The notes beneath the pieces were generated by a model. That model did not search any database. It had not been told where the DNA came from and saw only the letters and a list, made by a program, of their open reading frames with translations. A stretch of 64,000 nucleotides of DNA, from assembly GCA_025094145.1 (NCBI GenBank), contig JALLLS010000007.1, forward strand, positions 62,001 to 126,000, in the 5' to 3' direction. Shown here one piece after another: positions 9,966-21,067 of the stretch (the first letter of the stretch is position 1; each line of letters begins with the position of its first letter). Origin of the DNA: Spinellus fusiger (taxonomy: Eukaryota; Mucoromycota; Mucoromycetes; Mucorales; Phycomycetaceae). A program made the position numbers and the translations under genes.

Positions 9966-12900
9966 CTCCTTGTTCCTACCCCTCCCACTTCTCTCTTCAC
10001 TTTCTCCTTCCTCTATCCTTCTATGGTTAAAAGAGTTGTATGTAAACCTAATCTCGCCATTTGGTGTTTCTTCTTTCCGAGTGTTTGATAAAGAAGCATT
10101 CTTTTGTAAAACAGAACCCTAGCTTCTCCCCTTTCTATTGTATGGGGTGAATTGAGTACGTTCATTCTATAGAAATATGGCACTTTTTAGACAGAAGATG
10201 TGCTGCCGTTGTTAATGCAGAACTTAAAACTATGCAGTCTTTTAATAATTGAAAGATAGCTACAAACTTCAATAGTTTCTGTCAAAAGATGAGACTGTTT
10301 ATTTGGATTTATACACACATAGTGAGCCATTACTTTTTCCTACTCTTCTCTTATACACGCTCAGTCCCTCTCTTATACATTCTAAGTATGCCGTGGGTCA
10401 TTCTATTTATAAATACATACATCTATTGCTACAAACGACTAGAAATACATTATAAATCTACAGAATAATAGAAAGGCTGTTGGTGAATATTATTGGTAGT
10501 ACAAGGTGCTTTGTTGTGTGTTCATCTTGCTGATAAGGAGACATGGTCCTATGTATCACTCTCAGCATTTTAGTCATTGGGCGAATTAAAGTGTAGATTG
10601 TATTTAAGAAAACATAGTTTCCTTCAATGTTAATTCAACAAACATAAAAAGAGAATATTATTTCCATGGGGAATTTAATAAACCACACGCTTATTCTCTC
10701 ATTCTTGTTTTTATATAAAATATAGAATAAATAAGGAAACGTTTATGAGATAGTAAAGTTACAGAACAGTATTGTTTATAAAGTATAAGGTAGAATAGAG
10801 TGAAAAAAAGGGCTTTACATACTTTCTTTATTTCAAATCCAAAAAAGGTACTCTCGGTTTATTATTATGCCATATAAACATTAGCCTATCGAACAATCTG
10901 TACTTTTTGAATGACATTTTCAACACTTTGGAAGCGTAAGAAATGTATATCAAAGGGTACACAAATCTCAACCAATACTCAGCAACAGACTGACATTATA
11001 CTATAAGTTGATATTATACAGTGTATTTATCAATCCACCTATTCATAGACTCTACTATCAACCACAGTTTTACAAAGGTCAACTGAAATAAATGCACAAG
11101 CTGTATTAATGATGGCCCTAATCAACCAAAAAAGGTTATTCCTATGGAGGTATACATAAAGCTTATTGAGTCATTGGAGGGTGTAATTTATTATCATTGG
11201 TGCCCTTGGAAAATGGATGCAGTAGAGTACAGTCTTGTTTCCGGCCAACCGATGTGCTTGAATTATCAGTTACTAACAAGGCTGAGACAGAATACAGCTC
11301 TACTCATATTTAACTTACTACTCTTAAGATGTAAATAATATCATAATGTTACAATATCATGTGTACTCTCAGGTTATCTATTCAATAGCAATGAACAAGT
11401 AAGATCAGTTCATAGGCAGCTAGTCATCAACGGTACTATAAATTTCATATTTCTTTATTTGTGAATGAAGGAGTATGCAGGAAGAAAAAGAAAAGCATTC
11501 ACTTTCTTTTCAGACAAGTGCATAATAGATCCTCGAGACCATTGATCGTGTCATAGGTGTTTGTGATAAATATCACATAATGTCCATTCCTGTCTTTAGT
11601 TACTCATATATATATAATAAATATATACTTATTGCGGTTGTTTACTGAAAAGAAAAAAAAATACCTTTGTATGTAAGATTCTAATGAATACAGATCTTTT
11701 TCTATTTTAGACTATTTGCGTACCCTACTCTTTATCATCAGGATTAATAAACATTATATTTCTGTAGAAAATAAAGATGCAATCTCTATAATATGGGTCA
11801 ATTTGTGGGTAGACCTCTATCCCAATAAGCCATTAGTAGTAATAGGAAATGATGCTACAATGGTTGTGCTGCTATTATATCATATTGGTTCACACGAATA
11901 TTCCCAGATTATAATAGTAACCAATTAAACCATAACGTGCATACTAGTCACTGTGTCTAACAGAGCAAGAATATAGAGGGTGTAGAATTATAATATACAA
12001 CCAGCAAATGTAATTGTTGAATGAGCAGTGCTAGTGATATTATAAAATCCACCTTAGCAATACTGCTATTGATCACCCCCTTTTCTCCCATAGAAAATCC
12101 CTCAGGGTGATACAGAGTTGGAGCTGTTTAAGTCTTTAGTGATAGTGTATCCATCTCTAATGTCAGAAGTCATGTACCGCTTGTAGATGCTCTGGCTTAC
12201 AATACATACGAGCCTTTACATGGGCATAACAATGAATAGACTGTTTTGGAGAAAATTACTTTTAAATAGACATATCTCTTTTTATTCTACAGATTAAAAA
12301 GTAGTCCTAGAAATCTATTTGAAGAGTTGGTGTTTGTTTTTTCTTTACTCATATATTTATGAGTCACTAGCCAAACCACCTCGTGATATTATGATTTGAC
12401 TATGCCTATAGTCAACCCAAAGTGATGTATTGAGACCAGGATCGGGGAGACAATAAGATCAAGCTGGCTAATTTGTTGGTATCCAAGCAGGAATACTCTG
12501 TTTATTTGTCTGTGCTATCTATTTCTTAATAAATTAGAGCCAAATGACTTTGTAATAATATAAATTAGAGCCAAATGATTCTGTAATAATATAAATTAGA
12601 TTTAATCTTCACCTACATGTGTTTTTTTTTTATATTTTGATGGTCAAAGCCCACCCAAAATACTGAAGAGATGTTTAAATCAGATTAATATTCTCAAATG
12701 CAGTCACTCAACAAAGCAATAGTTGCACATGAGTAACAAGTAACTTAACCTTAATGACTTGTTCATAGGTAAACATGTGCCTAACTGTATTGTTCTGACT
12801 CGTTCTTGGTTCTGTTTTATTCTCTATAAGCTATGTACATTACCATTGTAATGGGATTTGTTCTTTAGAAGGTCTGAGAATAATAGATGATCTAAGATCC

Positions 12901-13637
12901 AATCCTTTTTGACAAAAAAACATCTTCCTAGATATGCATGTCTTGGGAAAAGTGTTCATACTTTACTACAGTCTTGACGTTACTATAACTAGCAGTACTA
13001 ACTGCAAAACCATATTTATTGATTTACTGAAGGAATTTCTTGACCTGAAAATTCAATTAAGATACAAATATATTATTATTGTATTTCAAATAGTCATACT
13101 TTGATTAAATAGATACTAGACATTATAATGTCCTTGATATTCTATCCTGTCTCTATAACATCTGACTTTACATTAAAGCCTAATATTTCAGACAAACAAA
13201 CAAATAAACAAAGAATTCTCAATGTGGTGCAAGCAAACACAAAAAGTTTGTTGACTAACCAGCTAGATACCTTTTTTTACTGTATCCTTTCTGTTCTTTG
13301 AGTAGAGAATATCAAAGCATTCAGAACTTTGTTTACTATGATCTTTACCTTTTAAAGCAATATTACTTCTTACAGTGCCTCCAGTACCAATATACAGGTT
13401 TGTCATTGGTCAATTTGTATAGTAACTATTTTTTATTACAATATATCTGGAAGTAAAGCGTGGCTTACAGAAATTGCACCACTTCATAAACCTTCGCTTC
13501 GGCAGCCTGTGTATTATAGCGACAATTTTGTTGATTTTATTTAGTTTTACAAATTGGAAAATTATAAATGCTGATTGGCCAAATTAGTATCGACAATCGA
13601 CAATATTATCGATTTTTTTTTCCATGTTTGTTTCAAT
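9966..13637. other. AT-rich intergenic DNA with a 33-34 bp tandem duplication
   Basis: No gene is recognised. At 12531-12598 a unit beginning AAATTAGAGCCAAATGA is repeated twice, followed by a partial third copy. Other ORFs (11144, 11716) have no family resemblance. Confidence 0.5.
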
Positions 13638-13641
13638 CTAC

Positions 13642-14132
13642 TGTATGTTCGGGCAAAGGGTACGTTCTTAAGACACGCAGGACCTCAGGGAAAGGCTAGC
13701 TGCTCTTGTATATGTAGGGGTTGGGTGAGATCTTGTGTGGTGTGTAGGGGGGAACTTGGTTCTTATGGCTGCGGGGACTATGGTTGTAGCGGTCTGGAGA
13801 GGACACTCTGGGAGCAGATCTGGGGAGGAACGAAAGAACAGGTAACGGAGACTTCTTCTATGCACGGACAACCGAAACGAACAAACAAGAGAACAAACAG
13901 GAACCAGAGCAAGAACCAACAACTTAACTTGACCTTGGGTGCAAACTACCCTACTTTAGGAATCCAAGTATTTGTTTTGACTTCTTCTTTTTATTATGAT
14001 ATGCAATTGGCTATTATATATATATTCTTCTGAAACATTCTTTTACTTCTGGCCTTTTTAGCAACACCACTTATTCTCTGTTCCTCCTCAACCGTCCATG
14101 CGAATAGGTGACGTCTATCCACCTATTCTACA
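13642..14132 (+). mobile_element. Solo LTR, family 1
   Basis: The segment begins TGTATGTTCGGGCAAAGGG and ends CACCTATTCTACA, so it has TG...CA ends. It is flanked by a 4-bp repeat, CTAC (13638-13641 and 14133-14136). A homologous 487-bp segment lies in opposite orientation at 51802-52288. No internal retrotransposon genes are adjacent, so this is most simply a solo LTR left by recombination. The 152-residue ORF inside is not a gene; its codons simply follow the higher GC content of the LTR. Confidence 0.75.
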
Positions 14133-14454
14133 CTACCAAAATGGTAGATATTTATTTGGATCTGAGTTACAACTTAATTTTTAAAAGATCAATAACGGAT
14201 GTACACACCTAAAGATTTTTGGGATATAAAAGTAAATACACGGACAATAAAATAACACTATTACTCTAATTGGCTGATATGTTTAAAAAAGGTATTCTCG
14301 ATGTCCAAATGGACTATTTCAAACTCTGTCTGCCTATTCTAGCAATAGCTACACTATCTTCAGAAAGTATTGGTGCATCTTTGGGGAGATTATAGTATAG
14401 AAATGTATTATGGTTCAAAAAAGACTTACGTGTATCTTAGTTGTGCAGCGATAA

Positions 14455-14780
14455 CTACACCGGATTCTTCTTTGATGTTTTGGTGGGTTGGATACTAATA
14501 GCTAACCGTTTGTCTGATTGTTGTTGATTAATAAAGATTAAAGGCTTCATTCTAAGAAATGGGATTAACCTATTGACATTCTGTTTTTCCACAGCAGGAG
14601 TACCTTTATTTGAATAATAATTATGCAACATTGGAGTGGCTCTGGCTCTCTCCTCGAGGTATCTTGCAAACCTTTCACAATTGACTGTTGAAGATGTATG
14701 TCCTGACAGGGACAACCCGGTTTCCATTCAATACTAGTGATTGAGTTTTTCACTGCTACAATCTTTAGAGCAGGTTTCAT
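14455..14780 (-). pseudogene. Fanzor-like fragment (region N-terminal to the nuclease core)
   Basis: One frame reads SLSGHTSSTVNCERFARYLE, followed by ERARATPMLHNYYS and, after a 17-residue stretch, RMKPLIFINQQQSDKRLA. In my recollection Mucorales Fanzor proteins have a matching sequence upstream of the RuvC core: a 'SLTGH-S/T-ST' stretch, a Tyr-rich helix and an 'FRK/RMK...YI..Q.S...L' helix. The 17-residue stretch between NYYS and RMKP may be an intron remnant. The catalytic part is absent. The same fragment occurs twice more, in the arms at 59440-59714 and 60960-61230. Confidence 0.5.
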
Positions 14781-14979
14781 GAAGAAAATAAAATAAAGAC
14801 GAGTTGACCTTTTCTTTTTATACTATTTCTGTTTTATAATTGGTTTTCACATACCATTGATTCAGTCTGTAATATGATTCAATCCATGATTTGAAAACTA
14901 AGAAGTTGTGCTAAAGCATAAAACTTGTATATCTATCAATGGAAACTGTGAATTCCGCCGGTTTTTTTATACACGTATA

Positions 14980-15656
14980 CAGTCCCATACAATAAATGAG
15001 TTGACAGAATTCTTTTTATTTTTTATTTTGAAAAATAAAGGTACATCTATCAGTCTAAGATGTTCATAATAAAATATTCATGGAATAACACAGGATTTGG
15101 AACAGTTGTTCTTTAACTAATCGTCTATATTCTCATTATAAAGAAATTGCTCAGTGCTTTGTAACAGAGTCTTTATTTTTAATTACTCTAGTCCCTTTAT
15201 CATTGCCCATAACTGTCAAACAGGATTCGTCAGACCAAACAATCCTGTTTTACATCATTCATATTTCTCAAATAATATACACTTGTTTGTATAGGGTTTC
15301 TGTGAATAGACAAAATGATTGCCAGTTTTGAAGTAGATGACACCTATTTAGGTATTCCTATATGCATTTTGGGTCGAGTTATGCCTTTGTTTTTATACAA
15401 TAGAACACTCTTGCCCATTGTGCTCTTTGGGAGGTTAAGATCGTCAGCAATCTCTTGATAAGTAGCACGTCTTTTCCATTGTCCTGTGATTTGACCTCTA
15501 ATAAATATAGCATGCTCTTTTCTTTTGATGGGACTATCTTCATGTTCTTGGCTAAGAGTTGACTGATTTCTATTGTTTGGGGTCATCTTTTGAATAAGTT
15601 GTAAAATAGAAAATAGAAAATTGATTTGCTGTCTACTCATTTATTGCATAGGACTG
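14980..15656 (-). mobile_element. Deleted Tc1-like element (tacagtccc family) with transposase fragments
   Basis: It has TA-flanked ends CAGTCCCATACAATAAATGAG and its near-complement at 15631-15656. The minus strand encodes an N-terminal helix-turn-helix region (RNQSTLSQEHEDSPIKRKEH, then GQWKRRATYQEIADDLNLPK) at 15344-15640. Near 15200 a piece matching the first catalytic motif (IVWSDES) is read. The stretch between them and the C-terminal DDE part are deleted. The same family is seen at 59920-60753. Confidence 0.7.
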
Positions 15657-16177
15657 TATACCTCACCAGAATAAGAATATTTTTTATTCTTTGGTCTTGT
15701 TACTATCTTGTTATTTTCCACGCTGCACATACAACTTAACAATCAAGTACTCATCAAGATGAGCATAGCTGAACAAGGTAATGTGCTATTATTAACAAAG
15801 AAAAACAATAGAAAGAAGTTGTAGACACCACTAGAGGGTATTCTGAAAGTAAAAAAAAGTAAGCAATGTCTTCATCTGGGCTTGAGTTTATTGTATTTCA
15901 CAAGACACTTATTGTATTGTTATTAGGCAAGTTAAGACTCCTTTCAAGTCAGTCTCAAGTGGTCTTCTTCTTTCTTCTATACTGTCAATGGTGTCTAGGG
16001 TATACTCCTGAGCATGGTTATTTATTTCACAAGAACAAAGTATAGGGCTTTTAGGGTGTAAATTCTATTGCTATGAAGGAATACGCCTAGAATAGCAGTA
16101 GCTATAGTAATAGCAAATTATTAGCTATATTATTATAATAAACAGTTTTATCCATCAACAATATATTCCATTGATAA

Positions 16178-16433
16178 TGTCGTCAATGGCTTGTTAGTCC
16201 AAAGGAAATCCGGTCAGTTAACAGGTAGTTAAACTCTGATGTTTATTATTTCATAACATTGTGTCTTTTATACTTTTCTACTACTAGTATTTAGCTTCAG
16301 GGGTATGTTATTGAATACTACAAACTATCATCATCCCTTAGTATTCAATGGCATCCCCTTCTCAGTTTAGTAGTAGGAGTTGGTATTTCCAAAAAGGGTT
16401 GTAGTTCCAATTATAGAAAATGTCTTTACGACA
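16178..16433 (+). mobile_element. Solo LTR, family 2, nested in TIR copy b
   Basis: It begins TGTCGTCAATGGC and ends TGTCTTTACGACA, with ATAA on each side. The uninterrupted site is seen in copies a and d (ATTGATAATACAATTTGATA or ATTGATAATACAATTGATA), so the insertion and 4-bp duplication can be read directly. A related copy lies in opposite orientation at 18117-18370. Confidence 0.75.
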
Positions 16434-16783
16434 ATAATATAATTTGATATTGAGGTATCCACAAAAGGAAACAATTATTTGGATATCCACAAACCTTTTG
16501 ATTTTAAACACAGTTCCGTATAAGGTGAGTTTTTTCTTTTACGTAAAAGGAAGGAGATATCCCCGCCTAGAGGCCAGAAAATCTTTGGGTGTGAAGCAAA
16601 TCGACAATTTCATGAAACGAGAAAAAATACCTATATGATATTTATAAAAATAAAAAAAGATATTTGATTGATCGATTTAAAATAAATAAGATAGAATTAA
16701 ACAAGAATAAAATACACTATTTTATTGATGGAATTTTATCGAATATTTGTTGGGTCAATAGTGAGGAATAGTCCATTATAATA

Positions 16784-18038
16784 CAGTAACTTGTAAAAAA
16801 TTTAGGTACTTTTTTACATTCCGATATGCTTCTGTAATAGAAAATACTTATTCTTTGTAATAAAAACATACATTAAACACACATTAGAGACTTGAAAATT
16901 GGATGAAGTATAAAAAAGGTTAACAGGATACTAATTGTAGGTTTATTGGGTGAAAACTCTTAATATTTGGTGTTTCTATCCTTGGTCTCTATCACAGCTT
17001 TGAATTTCCGATGCATACTTAAAATGAGGTTGTCTGTAATCTTCTTAAGAATCCTATTCTATACTTCTAACAACAGCACCTCCAGATATAGAAGAGTACT
17101 ACTAGATTTTATCTTATTTCTTATTTTTCTGTCAATATCCTCTCATGGATGCTCTATGGGGTTTAAATATGGGCTTTGTGAGAGCTACCCCTCTATAGCA
17201 ATAATGCCCTTTTGTGCCTTCCACATCCTGAACTCTCTACTCTTATGGCAGCTAGCATTGTATTTTTGAGGAATATAATACATATCAAAGCATTGTTTCT
17301 CTTTTAGAATCTTGATTTATTTTTTAATGTCAAAACTGCCCTTCACAGGCAATAATCCTCCAACACCACCACCAGAGAAAGAATCCCACACTATCACTCC
17401 TCCACCGCCATCAAACTTCATGGTGGGCTTGATATTCTTTGGGAGAAGACCCTCATTCTTTCTTTGTAATAATCTGTTACAGTTGTTGGTCCTCATCTGT
17501 CCAGTGAAGGTAGGCCTTGGTCCAAGCAAGACTCAACCTCTTATGTTTAATGGTTAGAAAAGGTTTATTAACCCCCCTGCAAGAAGATAGGTCATGCTTC
17601 TTCATCATTTTTCTGAAAGTGCTTATGCACATTTGAGTGGTCATCTGTTTATGAAGCCGATCCATTGTCTAGAATGAATCTCTCGTCCTTCTCATTAAGA
17701 ATAAGTTTACTCTTGGTGTTTCTTTTGACTTTGAAACATCCAGGCTCTTTGCATCTCTTTACAATACAAGAAACTGACTGTTGACTAACCTCAAACCTAG
17801 CAGAAATGGCAACATGAGCGGTACCATTTGCAGTGGCCTTGTGAACAATGTGACAACAATTTGAGTCTTCAATAATCTTCTCTTATTTCTAAGGTGGTCT
17901 CATGAGGTATACATTATGGTAATAAAAAAAAAGAAAAAAAAGAAGCGATAAATGAAGAATGTTTAATAAAAAGATAATTTTGAATGGTGAAACTATGGTC
18001 TGGGTTTGAAATCTACCTAAAATTTTTAAAAACCACTG
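16784..18038 (-). mobile_element. Degenerate Tc1/mariner element
   Basis: It is TA-flanked (16782-16783, 18039-18040) with imperfect terminal repeats: left CAGTAACTTGTAAAAAATTTAGG, right (complement) CAGTGGTTTTTAAAAATTTTAGG. The minus strand carries transposase pieces in order. They are an HTH region near 17750-17870, KHKRLSLAWTKAYLHWTDED around 17510-17570, WDSFSGGGVGGLLP around 17340-17390, a degenerate NPIEHPWEDIDRKIRNKIKS near 17140, and the C-terminal AVIETKDRNTKY near 16970. Frameshifts and stops show it is dead. Plus-strand ORFs over it are antisense shadows. Confidence 0.8.
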
Positions 18039-18043
18039 TATAA

Positions 18044-18512
18044 TTATATTTGCTTTTTTCTTTTCTAGGATAAAACCACTGGAGTTAACTTCATAGGTTC
18101 TATAATAAACATTCTAATCAATAAAGACATTTGTTATCATTGATATTAAAACTTTTTTTAAAGAAAGAACCACTACTACTAAGTTGAGAATGGGATGCCA
18201 TCAAATACTAAGGGATGATGGTAGTTGTTAGTATTCGATAACATACTTATTAAGCTAAATACTATTTTAGAAAATTATTGTTGGGAATAGCAATAAGAAA
18301 TAATAAACAGCAGTGTTTAATCACCAGTTAACTGACAGGACTCCCTTTAGACTAAAAACCATTGACGACAATTGCTGAAATACGCAGATAAAGTTTGAAA
18401 TAGCCCATTTAGACAGCGAATAGACTTTTTTAAACACATTAGCTAATCAAAGATGGATTGTGATTTTATTCTCTGGGTATTTCCTTTTATATCTAAAAAA
18501 TCTTTGGGTGTG
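18044..18512 (-). mobile_element. Truncated, inverted CACACC-TIR element, copy c, interrupted by a solo LTR
   Basis: Bases 18371-18512 are the complement of the family left terminus, ending AAAAATCTTTGGGTGTG before TA (18513-18514). Bases 18117-18370 are a solo LTR of family 2 in minus orientation (its 5' end is TGTCGTCAATGG at 18370 and its 3' end is degenerate near 18117). Bases 18044-18116 match the inverted copy at 49317-49390. Confidence 0.6.
18117..18370 (-). mobile_element. Solo LTR, family 2, second copy
   Basis: Read on the minus strand, it begins TGTCGTCAATGG and shares blocks with 16178-16433 along its length, including the ACTACCATCATCCCTTAGTAT segment. The 3' terminus is decayed. 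Confidence 0.6.
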
Positions 18513-18514
18513 TA

Positions 18515-19356
18515 GTAAGCGATACCTCCACATAATTACCCTGTCTATACTACACTGATCTGTTGTATAATTCAAATATCTCTGTTATATAATTATATCA
18601 TATTGTTTCCATGACTGTGTGGTATGGGTGTATTTTTTCCTCATTCATCATTAAGATAAAAAGACGTTTAATGTGAAATATTTGATATTTTCATGATACC
18701 ACTTCAGCTGGGGGGTTTCTTTTTCATTTATATACCTTATCTTCATAGTATTATTAATAAATATATTAGATAATTTTTCAAGCCTCTCATTTAATAAGCA
18801 AGTAATCGTTCAGAGTCCAGATGAGAATGAACATATGATGGTTGTAAGTGTAATAGTTATAAAAGATTATTTTATTTCATGTTCAAAGAACAACCAATAT
18901 GGGTTTGTTAAAGACGCCAGTTTTATAAAATAGAATAGTCATTTTTGGCTGTAGAAAGAACCTATAGGATCTCTTTTAATAATTAGGACACAAGTACAGA
19001 ATGTAAAATAGACACTTGTACTATTAAAAGATATTCATACATCTTTAATCATCCAAGCACCTTTTATTTTATAGATCCCTATAATCTATTAGTATGTTAT
19101 TTATTAGTATCCATATAAAAACTATCAAACTAGATATTCTTATACCCCTCATTATAATACCTTTATTTATTATAATAATTATAATTATAATAAAGATTAG
19201 TATAAGATGGACAAAAGAAAGTGGAATGATTTTTAGTTTTGGTGTTTCTATAGCATTTATTTAATTCAGGGATAACAAATAAGCTTAACACTCGACTAAC
19301 ATTATATACATAGAGTCAATGATTATGGATAGATAGTATCAGAGTATATATCCCAT
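18515..19356. other. Intergenic, 3' side of GDA1
   Basis: Very AT-rich DNA with an AT palindrome near 19166-19195; nothing else is recognised. Confidence 0.5.
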
Positions 19357-20877
19357 TTAAGATGTCTCATCATGCAGTAGTGTATTATCCAACATAGCAA
19401 TAGCAGCCCCAAGGCACCAGCCTGTCTCCACACCATCAATCTTTTTCGCAATATGAATAACACGATCTTCTGGAATCTCATATCCATGAGCCAAAAGATT
19501 ATACATATAAGTAAGATCAAGACACCATTCTGGTCTGCCTTTCATTTCCTCCTGCAACGCTTCATTCTTTAGATTTTTAAGATAATCACCTGAACACACT
19601 TCATATGTAAGCTGTTTAAGCTCAGGCAACTTGAACTGCAAAGGAAGTCCCAGAGGCTGTGTTCTGTCGAAAAAGTAAGAAAAGATATAGATGGGACCAC
19701 TCTTGAAGGCATCTGCTAAGGGTGGCTGATAAACACCATCAAAAGAACAAGGGGATTCAGGACAATGGGCTTCTTTGTTGATCATTGTCTTGATCGTATT
19801 TTCACATGCATCGTATATTCCCTGGCCCAGAAATCGAATACTATCCTTAAAGGTCCAAGGAAGGTCTTGGGGTAAGCATGGATGGTGGTGAACATCCAAT
19901 GCAAGAGAGTTCTCGCCTACTACTGTATCATGTATACGTTTACGAGCCTCCATAAGGCCATAACCAAGGTAAGAGTGCTGATAAAGCATATGATCCCTTC
20001 CATTGTAAGTGAGTGAGTATTTGTGATCTCCTGCTGGTAAGAGGGGCAGGCTGCCATTGGAAAGGGTGTCTGGTTCAAACACAATCTGAGTGGACCCACC
20101 ACCGAGATCAAAGACTGCGGCAGTGGGAAGACGAAGGACACTATTGTCGAGATGCCCCAGTAAGAAGTTGACAGTAATCCACGCATAAACACCTTCATCT
20201 CTACCGTCCATAATAGACACATCTTGTTGTTCATCTATCACTTTGAAGGGATATTTTGTAACAAGCCGTTCTCGTACTGCATGAAGAATAGCTTCACTTT
20301 TATCATTACCAAGTAATCGAAGACCTGCTGTTGCCTTTACCGCTATGGGTGTTCTTTTCTGTAAAAAGGTAGGTACAGTGTCCAAGGCCTGGTCTAATAA
20401 CACGTCTAATGATTCAGCAGCTTGTTGTGGTGGCACATTCTCATAGGCAGAAAGACCGGGAATTGTCTGTGCAAACAGAGTCTCATTGTGAAGACGAATG
20501 GGATCAGAGCGAGTACATTGTTGAAATTGGTAGACATGAATACGCGATCCTGCTGACCCGGCATCTATCATGACAGTGTATCTGAAGCAATCTTTGCCTA
20601 TGGACTCATGTCAGCTATAAGTTGTTCACAATTCATGCTTACCTAATGGTACTGGTTTTTCCATTAGTCTAGTATAAGTAGCCTGCATTTTTGATGGAGG
20701 AATCAAGTAGGCTGCTACTGCTACTGCTATACCAATCATGGCCAGAGCAATTCGCAGACCTTTCTGTTTATGTCCAGAGGTCTTTCTTGCTTCTTTGAAT
20801 AAAGCATAAGGAGGCTCTAATTTTCTTCTATTTTGAGTTGACTCTGTTTTAGGCGTTTCTCTCTTTTTTATAGGCAT
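19357..20877 (-). CDS. GDA1: Guanosine-diphosphatase / nucleoside diphosphatase (GDA1/CD39 family)
   Basis: Exons 20877-20643 and 20597-19357 (45-nt intron, GTAAGC...CCATAG) give 491 residues. GDA1 hydrolyses GDP (and UDP) in the Golgi lumen so that nucleotide-sugar transport for mannosylation and glycosylation can continue. Residues 41-59 form the single type II membrane anchor after a basic cytosolic tail. All five apyrase-conserved regions are visible: ACR1 IDAGSAGSRIHVYQF (89-103), ACR2 ATAGLRLL (167-174), ACR3 GRDEGVYAWITVNFLLG (210-226, catalytic Glu near 213), ACR4 FDLGGGSTQIVFE (241-253), and ACR5 around DGVETGWCLGAAIAML near the C-terminus. Length matches yeast Gda1 (about 520). The start is the ATG giving MPIKKRE; an upstream in-frame GTG/ATG lies in a low-complexity leader. 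Confidence 0.93.
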
Positions 20878-21067
20878 CGTGTACCAATCAAAGGGAGGGG
20901 AGGGGGAAACAGGGTGCTTTTCTTTGCTTGGGACAGGAAAGAAGAACGATACGACACACCTCAAAGCAGTGATTTTTTTTTGGAATCATTAAAACTCCCT
21001 TTTTTATTATTTATATTTTGGGATGTATTAAAGCACAGCTCGACGCTTTATGAGTAATTTATTACTA

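Larger units (their letters stand above)
14204..16593 (+). mobile_element. CACACC-TIR element, copy b, with Fanzor fragment and two nested insertions
   Basis: TA precedes CACACCTAAAGATTTTTGGG at 14204. The right end at 16576-16593 (AAATCTTTGGGTGTG) is followed by AA instead of TA. The left arm (14204-14979) is nearly the same as the arms of 59005-61567 and carries a Fanzor-like fragment on the minus strand. A deleted Tc1-like element (14980-15656) and a solo LTR (16178-16433) are inserted in it. The right part (15660-16593) matches the right half of copies a and d. Without the insertions the element is about 1.45 kb. Confidence 0.7.

Noticed and set aside
9816..10122. Low-complexity ORFs rich in Tyr, Ala and Leu
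   Set aside because: They translate short tandem repeats and have no family resemblance.
13575..14033. 152-residue Cys/Gly-containing ORF (and its relative at 51883-52281)
   Set aside because: Both lie in a repeated segment with TG...CA ends and target duplication; they follow LTR composition and start outside the repeat.
16967..17269. 100-residue plus-strand ORF with signal-like hydrophobic start
   Set aside because: It is antisense to the C-terminal part of a Tc1 transposase pseudogene.
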